Assembly: GCF_032854445.1 (NCBI RefSeq)
Contig: NC_088302.1
Span: 24,627,788-24,691,787 of the forward strand
Origin: Liolophura sinensis
Taxonomy: Eukaryota > Mollusca > Polyplacophora > Chitonida > Chitonidae
Direction of reading: 5' to 3'
DNA length: 64,000 bases
Below, piece after piece: positions 55,984-64,000 of the stretch. Position numbers and translations under genes: made by a program. The first letter of the stretch is position 1. Every line of letters begins with the position of its first letter. The notes under the pieces are model-generated. The model searched no databases. It was not told the DNA's origin and saw only the letters and a program-made list of their open reading frames with translations.

Positions 55984-57654
55984 GTAAGTCTGGGGCCGTT
56001 TTAACATTTTTCTTTATTATATGTTTACTTGGTATGTTTGAGGAGGTTTAAATATTTCCTTTTTCTTTACTGCGCAGTATGTTTACTCGGTATTTCCCTT
56101 CACTTGTATGTTTACTAGGTGAGTTTGGGGATTCTCCACTTACAGTATGTTTACTAAGTAAGTTTGCGGGCTGCGTAAACATTTCCTTCCACTCTACTCA
56201 CGGTAAATTTGGTGTATGGTGTGGTGGGAGCGGGAGGAGAGACATTTAAACGTTTTCCCCTCATTCTATGTGCAGTATAAGCTTTAGGGGGGAGAGAGGG
56301 TGTTTCGGTGTTACATTTTCGCCGTAAACAGCGAACCGAATTCCCTGTACTTGTCATTAAACAGTTAGTAGGTTGCTGACCTGTTAACCGAAGATCTCAA
56401 GCGCTTGCAGTCAAAGGCCAGTCATAAAAAAGAAACAAAAGGAGGCCAACGCATGCATGAATATCACAGTACCACTTCTTCAGGTAGAAGGCGTTGACCA
56501 CATCCTTTCACAAGCGCCTTCAATGGTTAAGTGCGTATCCCAGATCATCCCGATGGGGCGAGGAACCACCAAAGAATGGCTTGATTCGTCCACATGACGG
56601 AAGACTATTGAGGCTATGTTTAAGTACCGTAATTCTCACACTTAACTCTTCGCGTCCGTGTAAGTCCATTTTTTTGACACAAAGATTTATTATATGTTTG
56701 ACAATTACCACGCATCCACTACACTCAAGCTCCGGTTAATGAAAGATTTTGTAAGACAGGCCAAAATCTTCACTCATGTGGCCCTTGATCTGGGTCACAT
56801 ATGTATGATGCGGAAAGAATGGGTCTTTATTATCGACACAGTTTCTGGCAAAAACCAGGGCAATTCTTCCATCTAGCCTTCACACAGGCGGAAATTGCAC
56901 TCCCGCTAGCTGAGAGGCTGCCAATTGTGCTTGTGGTAGCTGATGGGGATTGTTTAGCACTGTCGCCATTGAAGTGAATGTAATGGGTCACCGCATTAGC
57001 GCTGATCTCGCCCTTTACAATACATTTGTCTTCAACTCACGTATAGAGTGTGTATGATATAAATCATAATAACGCAAATCTACAAACACCACGCTCGGTC
57101 CTTACAACGACAACAGCGTACTTAAAAGTATTAAGTTTCCGTACATGTGGGTTTTCATTTCCTTGGAACGGTCTGCCAAAGCTAACTGTAGAAGACGTTC
57201 GCAAGCTTCCATGTCAGAATAAGAATGGAAGCCTGTGATGATGGTTTTCAACAAGCGTTATCTTCCAAACTTACGAGGTGGAAATCCTTTCAGGTCGTTA
57301 TTGGAGATGGAGTATGTTTCACCACATTACAGTGCGCTGAGATCTTACATGAAAGAGATTTTTGTCGGTAACTTGCGGTACATGAAACATCGAAACTCAT
57401 CGAAAAGCAAATGTTGTGGTGTGCCTTTGATATGGTGTATTCTGTCAGATATTACCAATGTTACACCTTGTGGTGGTCCTAATATCAGTCATCTCGTATG
57501 AAATATTGCCAGCGTGGCTTTAAGCCAAAATCATCTTTCATTCATTTGAAGTAAGCATAACCTGCAGAAATACGCCGGTTCTGGATTATACAGCGATCCA
57601 AATTGTTATCTAACATACACTGATTCGTTAAGCGATAATCATTCATTCATCCAG

Positions 57655-57826
57655 CAACGCCGCTTCCCCTCCGGTCGTACGTGGGAAGGTCTGTCCGCAA
57701 CGTGCGGATAGTCGTGGGTTTCCCCGAGCTCTGCCCGGTTTCCTCCCACCATAATGCTGGCCGCCGTCGTATAAGTGAAATATTCTTGAGTACGGCGTAA
57801 AACACCAATCAGATAAATAAATAGAT
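57655..57826 (+). mobile_element. SINE family 1 in cyclase intron
   Basis: Starts in the CCTCCGGTCGTACGTGGGAA segment, with GTTTCCCCGAGCTCTGCCCG and the tail CACCAATCAGATAAATAAAT. Head missing. Same orientation as the gene. Confidence 0.85.
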
Positions 57827-58199
57827 CGCTGTGGTACATGTTGTTACGTTCAAATAACGGTTTGCATGAGAGCCTATTCGAACTGGTCCAGATAAAATAA
57901 CACTATGTTCACATTTATTACACGAAGACAAAACAACGGAGTCCCATTACTCTGTGTGATATTGACAAAGCTTTGTAGTTTCACATTGGTTGGTATATAC
58001 AAATAGACATTCCGGATTCCTCCAGTCATGCATAAAAAGCTTCCAAAAGCCAATGATTTTATCGTTTTCTGTAAATATCTTAAGCTGTTACGAAACGCCA
58101 AGTAAACACATATTATCCCAAATATCATTATTTTATATATAACGGCTGTCAGGGCTTTGTGGTGAGGATATGGCATATAATGAGTCACACCGCCCATTG

Positions 58200-58362
58200 C
58201 CAAGTGTCTGTCAGTAGGAATCAGACACAGTAGGATTCGAACAAGCAACCACATTGGCCAAAGGCCAAGCCATTATACGATGGCAGTCAGCACTATGGTG
58301 GGAGGAAAGCATAAGTTGGACTTAAACTTACAGCAAACGCATATGTATATATATATATATAT
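58200..58362 (-). repeat. tRNA-like relic, SINE fragment and (TA)n
   Basis: TAGGATTCGAACAAGC is the reverse of a B-box. 58268-58340 has TATACGATGGCAGTCAGCAC and GGTGGGAGGAAAGC of SINE family 1 with an internal deletion, then a TA run. Confidence 0.5.
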
Positions 58363-58928
58363 TTCAAATACTTCCAATAGCTAGTTGGATACGTTGTTTA
58401 TAGCCATGGAATACTTAACAACATAAAGCTTTTTTCAATTACCTTCAGTACTGGCCAGAGGGAGATAAACTTAAAGTTTAATTCCGTCTAACAACGATGA
58501 CGGAAGTTTTTTTAGAAACAATTTTCTTGCTAGAATGCACTCCTCCTATAGACTTATCTCGGTGACATTTACCGCACTATACTCATAAACGATTTATCCG
58601 ATACAAGGCAAAGGCTGGAAATTTTCTTCAGATTCCGCCACATTTACATGTCCCTGGAGGGCTAGAATAAATAAAACATAAAACAATGTCGTTTATAAAA
58701 GTATGGCAAGGTCTAAGCACTCGTCTAGCAGGAGTTTGCAACACGCGATTTGCGTCTGTTTTAAAGCGAGTGGTGTTAAAATCCGCTCCCTTACCAAATT
58801 ACTCCCGCAGGTTACTGGAGTGGCGGGCTTTCAGAAGTGCGGGATAAAAATGGGATGGGCGTTTACACATTAGCTGAGATAATCTTGTTGAGGGCTTGTA
58901 GCTCATGCGCATTTTAATTGTTTTGCAG

Positions 58929-60124
58929 GTGAGGCTAGGGACGACTTCCTTGAGGCGTTTGGCTGTCATTTCATGGTGTACTGCTTTGATTCGGGTTATG
59001 ATGGAATTCTTAGAGTTCTCGGAGCCACGCTATTCGATTTTCTGCGCAACTTGGATGCCCTTCACAATCATCTGGCGTCTATCTACCCGGGCATGTGTGC
59101 CCCGGCCTTCAGGTGTGAACTCCGGGACGAGGCTCATATATTGCTACATTACCACAGCCAGAGAGCAGATCTATACCCCATCGCCATCGGGCTGGTTAGA
59201 TCCATCGCCAAGGAGCTGTACAACACGGAAGTGGAAGTAACGGTGATGCGACAAGAAGTCTGTCACGACAAAACTCACGTGGTCATTTTGGTGGCCGATT
59301 TGCGATCGAATCCCGTCAGGCAGAGAATCAATTCCTTCAGTGGTAAAGCCCCCTGGACGACTTCAGCCAGTTTTAATCCGGCAGATTCAAAATTCAGTGC
59401 AGATTTTTTCTGCAAGGCGTTTCCGTTTCACATCATGTTCAACGCAGACTTACAATTCATCCAAGTGGGCAGCGCGTTGCTGCGTCATCTAAAAATGCGA
59501 AACTGCAAAGAACCCTTTAACTTAGGCCACCTGTTCGACATTGATCGACCAATTCTGCCTATGACCTATGTGAACATACTAAATCATCTGGATAACTTGT
59601 TTGTTCTCGTTCTACAGCAAGGTCACGGGCGCCCTCTGAGATTAAAAGGGCAAATGGTGCACGTCATCGAATCGAACAGTATCTTATTTTTGTGTTCACC
59701 AAAAGCCCAAAACCTCACAGAACTCCGCCAGCAAGGCTTATACCTGAGCGACATTCCCGTCCATGATAAAACTCGCGAAGTCCTCTTGCTACGAGACGCT
59801 GGCTGGATGGAGCGTGAACTTGTGGAAAAACTGGAAGAAACAACGAACAACTTGAAAAAACTTCAGACAAAGTTGACACAGGACAAAGATGTAATGGACG
59901 ATCTGGTCCACTCTATACTACCGACGAATGTGGCTCAGAAGCTGAGGCGCCACGAGTCGATCGAGGCAGACACCTTTGACATGGTCTCCATTCTTTATAC
60001 CGATGTCGTGGAGTTTACAGCCCTCTGCGGCAATGAGTCTGTCCAGCCCATGGACATTATTCGTCTACTGAACAGGCTCTATTCCGAGTTTGACACTGTG
60101 GGGACGACGTTCGGGGCGTACAAG
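58929..60124 (+). CDS. Soluble guanylate cyclase beta-type subunit (beta2-like), large exon
   Basis: One exon of 1196 bases (2 bases + 398 codons) between TTTTGCAG and AAG/GTGAGC. In order: rest of the HNOB domain, with the proximal heme histidine in NLDALHNHLASIYPG and the heme-contacting Y-x-S-x-R as YHSQR (exon residues ~45-75); a linker; the HNOB-associated PAS-like domain starting FFCKAFPFHIMFNADLQF and including LRLKGQM and SILFLCSP; the helix/coiled coil ELVEKLEETTNNLKKLQTKL; and the start of the cyclase catalytic domain (SILPTNVAQKLR, then ILYTDVVEFTALC). The catalytic aspartate in YTDVVEFT is present, unlike in typical beta1 subunits, which favours a beta2-like or self-pairing type. 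The exon stops at YK, before the family's VETxGD motif, so roughly 170 C-terminal residues are outside. The enzyme makes cGMP from GTP, normally on NO binding, as a cytosolic dimer. Confidence 0.95.
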
Positions 60125-61611
60125 GTGAGCTAATCTAGAACTGCTGATCGATCGCAGCTTCTGGTGACATTCAGGTCACAGCGGCAGCGTCAGTCTCATT
60201 ATATCTCGGTATCTCTGAAAGTCCGCGTTATCCTTTCACCAACGAATTCGTGAGTTCGAATCCGTCCCTAAATGGGTTTATTTTTATCATAATTTTTTTT
60301 TGGTCACTTTGGTACAGTTGTTCACTCACTGCTCGTATTAAACTGATCTTTTATACATTAAAGTAATTCTTATTGTTATGTAGACACACATGTGCAGCTT
60401 CCAAAATACTGAGTCAGCTTCTTCAGTTTTCACTTCACGTAAAAGATATTGTATACGTGTTGCTCGCTTTGCCTATCGTACTGGTATGGGAGATCAGATC
60501 GAAAGAATACACTGTATTGGTGTTAAACCACCCGAGTAGTAAGCTTGGAGGGGGTGTTCAGGGGACTTTTTTCAATTCTCATTTCCGCTATATTCTAACT
60601 CCTTACAACTAACAGTCATGGTACGAACTCCTTTCATGTTTATTACCGTAAAACTTGACAGTCGTGTATTACAGAATAATGTGGCTGGGTGGAACATGAG
60701 GCATTCGTACATGTATCTTAGACTGATACTTCAGTGAGGCAGCACTGTTAAACATTTTAACACTGGCTTACTGCATAGACACACCTCTATACATATATAC
60801 AATCTGAAACAGCAAAATAGCCTTCGGCTTCCACCTATGTGATGATTGGAAACGTAAATATATCGTAATCTAGGAACTGCTGCTGAAAGCAAGCCAGTAG
60901 ACTGAAGTCACGCCCTGCGTTAGCAAATGTTGTACGCAGCAGTCGTCAGGGTGATTACGCCGACTTTGTCAGACCGCCCAAGGGGTCTTGTGTCACTAGC
61001 AGAAACAGCCATGACATGACTGGCTTATTGTTGAAAGCCACATTGCGCCATTAGCAAACAAATAATCGACATCTTCATCGCAGTCTGCCCATATCACATA
61101 TCAGAACTCATCTGTACGAACCTCAGAATCAATACATCTGTACACAGTCCAGTGGCTATTTTGAGCAATAAAAAGGGAAAGCGCAATAATATACGAGAGA
61201 AGGAAGTCGCAGTATGAATGACACAATTTCGGAATAATATATATGAGGCAGCCCAACGTCTTTTTTTTTCAAATGACATAATACTCAGTCGCTACATTAC
61301 TGAAGGGAAATGACATTTTGTAAAGACACATCTCCCTGTATCCCTAACACAGCCTGTAAGAGGTGCCTGAAACTGTGAGCTGTATAGAAGGAAATATAAC
61401 AGACGTAGAGACATTTGATTACTGCAGCTACTGGTGATGTTCTTAAAAGGTTATTAACTTTATTACAATAAATTTCAATGTGGCCGTTGAAGGGCGTTAT
61501 GAGACAAATCGAATAAACGCTACATTTTTTCTACAAACTTAAAATATACCTTATTGATATGTTATTGACCTTTCATAAATCACACTTACAAGAGACAGAT
61601 GGTCAGTGATA

Positions 61612-61735
61612 TGCGGAGGGTCCCCCGGGCTCTGTCCGATTGTCTCCCACAATAATATTGACCGTCGTCGTATAGGTGAAATATTCTTGAGTACGATGTA
61701 AAACACCAATCAAATAAATAAGTAAATAAACCTTG
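61612..61735 (+). repeat. SINE family 1, 3' half
   Basis: CCCCGGGCTCTGTCCGATTG, AATAATATTGACCGTCGTCG and the tail ACCAATCAAATAAATAAGTA. Confidence 0.85.
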
Positions 61736-62005
61736 CAAAAAGATAGAAAACCAGAGATTTAAAAAAAATCGATTTGGTATTAAATAATAGTTGCCCCTAT
61801 GTTATCAAAGTAGTTATTCCTGATGGAGAATTACGTTTACTTGGGCCGATAGTCGCCTGGACGAAGAGGTCACAGACTCTGTCCCAGCTCTATGTAGTTC
61901 GCCTGAAGGTTTAACTCAAGTGTTTTTTTTCAAGTTCCTGAGTAAGGGTGGTGGTTTTCTCCAGTTACTCCGATGGCCTTCACTCATAAAGCTAACTATC
62001 ATTGC

Positions 62006-62182
62006 ACAAGTGAAAAAGTTTTGAGTATGGCACTAAACACTAGTCAAACAAGTGAAAAAGTTTTCAGTATGGTACTAAACACTAGTCAAACAAGTGAAAA
62101 AGTTTTGAGTATGGCACTAAACACTAGTCAAACAAGTGAAAAAGTTTTGAGTATGGCACTAAACACTAGTCAAACAAGGGAA
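62006..62182 (+). repeat. 42 bp minisatellite derived from a SINE tail, ~4 copies
   Basis: Unit ACAAGTGAAAAAGTTTTGAG followed by TATGGCACTAAACACTAGTCAA. It aligns with the SINE family 1 3' end (AAGTGAAATATTCTTGAGTA, then CGGCGTAAAACACCAATCAA). Because the unit is 14 codons, it stays open and gives a TSEKVLSMALNTSQ peptide repeat, which I do not take as a gene. Confidence 0.88.
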
Positions 62183-64000
62183 AAAAACTCATCAAGTTAA
62201 CGTGATAAATAACGGCACAAATTATGGAGATAGTTTCTTTGATTCGAGCAAGAAAGGCATCATATTTGCATTGTTTATTTTTTGGTTTTGTTTTGTTTTG
62301 TTTTATTTGCATTTAATCCAACAGGTCCATATAAGGATATAAATAAAATATAAAAATTGAATTGTGAGATTACTTTGTTGTAGTATGCGAAAGTTCTAGT
62401 AAAAACAACTTCCGATAAAATCTGAACATTTTCAGTTTGTTTCATTTGAGTTTTTAGCCAAAGTCTTCAGTACGATTTAGGATAGATTCAGTAATGATTC
62501 ATCGGTGGTAATAAGGGGATTGCTATATCACAGAAATGTACATTATTAAGATAATGGTGCAGATATTGGTTTCGTCTTCATAAATAAGCTGTACATATTG
62601 TGCATGGATACAAGGTATACGATGAATATGATAAACAACACTTATGGTAACCACTGTAATAAGGGTCTCCTTATATCGCGAATATCTTTATAATAGAAGT
62701 TAATCTGCGGTTATTGACAGTTTTTATCCTTTGCTTCTTCTGATAAGGCTACAGGTTTTAATGCTGGTTGTGCAACTGGGTAAAGATGGATATCCTTTTA
62801 AACATTTTTTGCATAGCTTTGATAATGGAAATGAAATGGTGAAACCATTTGTGAACAAAGTCATTCAGTTTTTTCCACTGGTTGAATATTACATTTTACA
62901 AATACGGATATAGAGTGATCTAGTCTTCAGAAGGTGATTTCAGTCTGTAACATTTCTGGAAACTTTAAATCTTGTATAAGTTTATGATACTAGGAATTTA
63001 TTTGATGTTTTTTTTTTGTTTTTATTTTATTTTATTTGTTTGTTTGTTTTTGAATTAGAAACAATGGCCTCCAATGTTTAATTCGAAAATAGTAACGTTT
63101 GATCAACAAAGAAATAGAATTTGATAGTTTATTACTCCAAAATTGTATCAAGCATTAATATCCCTTAAATCATGTCCCAAACCGTTAATTTGAGAGCTTG
63201 TACCGTTTGGATTCGATGTCGATGACCCCTTTACCGCAGAGGGTGTGCCAAGTATTTGGAAAACAGTGGCGATTTCTCCAAGCTCTACCCATTATCTCCC
63301 AAACCGCATCTTCAAGCCTGAATGCTATCACATGAACAAAATATTTTTTTCGTTCGGTGTAAAAACGCCAGGGAAATAATAAAGTAAATACGGATATCAA
63401 TAAAGGAATTACAATTCGTTCTGTTTTGGAACAGCAAAGTTACCCATTACCCTCTCTATTGTTCCTTCATAAAGTGACGTTTCTAGTGACAACCTATTGT
63501 TAACAAAATTGTACTGATGTAGTCCGCTGTAGTGTGTTATTGAACAGTATATACTATTGATAAAAGTGATAGACATTGCCGGGTGTTGTCTTACGCTGTG
63601 TAGTTTCTATGGTAACATTGCTATTGATGAAAGTTGTGTCTAATGATTACAAATGGAACATGTATGTATTACTGACATTCGGGATCTTGTTGGAATCAAC
63701 AGTCTGCAATAGCGTAAACACAGATAATGTCATTCTGTTATGGTGATATAACAGCTATTAATTACGAATCACCAGTTTACACAATTGTTGACTCACACAA
63801 CAGACTCAACAGTTAAATGGGAAATTATTGTTACCCCCATTCGACCATGGCTTGGCCAGTGTTGACATGGCACGAATGTAACATCACTCTTGTTTTAATG
63901 TAGAAAACACCATGACTGTATATGTTTGTTCATTTGCAATGATAAAATATTGCTTTAAGTTCTATCTAAAAAAAAAAAATAGCTCTCACTCTTAGCAGTT

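Larger units (their letters stand above)
55984..58928 (+). other. Cyclase intron, 2945 bases
   Basis: Starts GTAAGT and ends TTTTGCAG. Holds a SINE at 57655-57826, a tRNA-like/SINE relic at 58200-58340, a (TA)n run near 58343-58362, and a GTATGTTTACT-rich stretch at 56022-56165 where a short motif recurs about five times. Plus frames at 56694-56876, 57050-57238 and 57235-57501 resemble no family I can name. Confidence 0.7.
60125..64000 (+). other. Next cyclase intron, to the end of the window
   Basis: Begins GTGAGC. No exon encoding the VETxGD continuation was found up to 64000. Holds a tRNA-like word (GAGTTCGAATCCGTC near 60250), a SINE fragment, a minisatellite and T-rich tracts (62283-62310 and 63008-63050). 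Frame 62731-62913 is open but unsupported. Confidence 0.6.

Noticed and set aside
56694-57501. Possible transposon-derived exons in the cyclase intron
   Set aside because: Frames are open and not low-complexity, but I could not tie them to any element family or splice pattern.
58905-59240. 111-codon open frame
   Set aside because: Shadow of the cyclase exon in a different frame; it begins in the intron.
61973-62200. Repeat protein TSEKVLSMALNTSQ x4
   Set aside because: The unit is a multiple of three by chance and derives from SINE tail sequence inside a cyclase intron.
1-64000. CRISPR arrays, bacterial operons, rRNA genes, functional tRNAs
   Set aside because: The sequence is clearly eukaryotic (introns, SINEs). 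The tandem repeats have no spacer structure, and the tRNA-like words do not fold into complete cloverleaves by eye.

Overview
The window is animal nuclear DNA, most likely from a mollusc; bivalve or chiton cannot be settled from sequence alone. It is AT-rich, gene-poor and intron-rich. It carries about 17 copies or fragments of one tRNA-derived SINE, two pieces of a second SINE-like repeat whose sequence I associate with molluscan genomes, palindromic MITEs, minisatellites and one decayed Tc1/mariner transposon. The only gene I can name is a soluble guanylate cyclase beta-type subunit at the right end. Two of its exons are in the window (55880-55983 and 58929-60124, + strand), joined by a 2.9 kb GT-AG intron. 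Its 5' exons are not identified and its 3' exons lie beyond the window.

The region from about 3.7 to 41 kb is the surprise. By eye it resolves into four diverged, mostly colinear copies of a unit of roughly 7-11 kb, plus a separate ~2 kb block that follows the first two copies (11.95-14.05 and 21.05-23.30 kb) and has an inverted relative at 0.6-1.45 kb. I name the recurring minus-strand exon-like modules T, S, Q, R and A in the unit, and U, V and W in the ~2 kb block. Copy I (3.7-10.3 kb) has T, S, Q, R, A and then two non-coding blocks B and C. Copy II (14.4-20.1 kb) has R, Q', A, B, C. Copy III (23.6-30.4 kb) has T, S, Q, R. Copy IV (30.4-41 kb) has T, S, Q, R, Q', A, B, C. Several modules have an AG acceptor, an open frame and cysteines in one copy, while the same module in another copy has stops or frameshifts. 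I read this as a tandem cluster of small, fast-evolving, probably secreted proteins on the minus strand, partly pseudogenised. I do not recognise the family and no complete gene could be assembled.

The array is flanked by a second pair of paralogous exon-like segments in opposite orientation (2.2-2.72 kb minus, 44.35-44.83 kb plus). Two related signal-peptide-like openings lie at 38.0 and 45.0 kb (plus).

From 41.5 to 42.9 kb lies the Tc1/mariner element. From 45 to 55.4 kb the sequence is repeats and intergenic DNA: a MITE, a full SINE with target duplication, and several minisatellites. From 55.4 kb onward a minisatellite abuts the acceptor of the first guanylate cyclase exon, and the remainder is that gene's exons and introns, including a minisatellite at 62.0 kb that appears to be a tandem expansion of a SINE tail.
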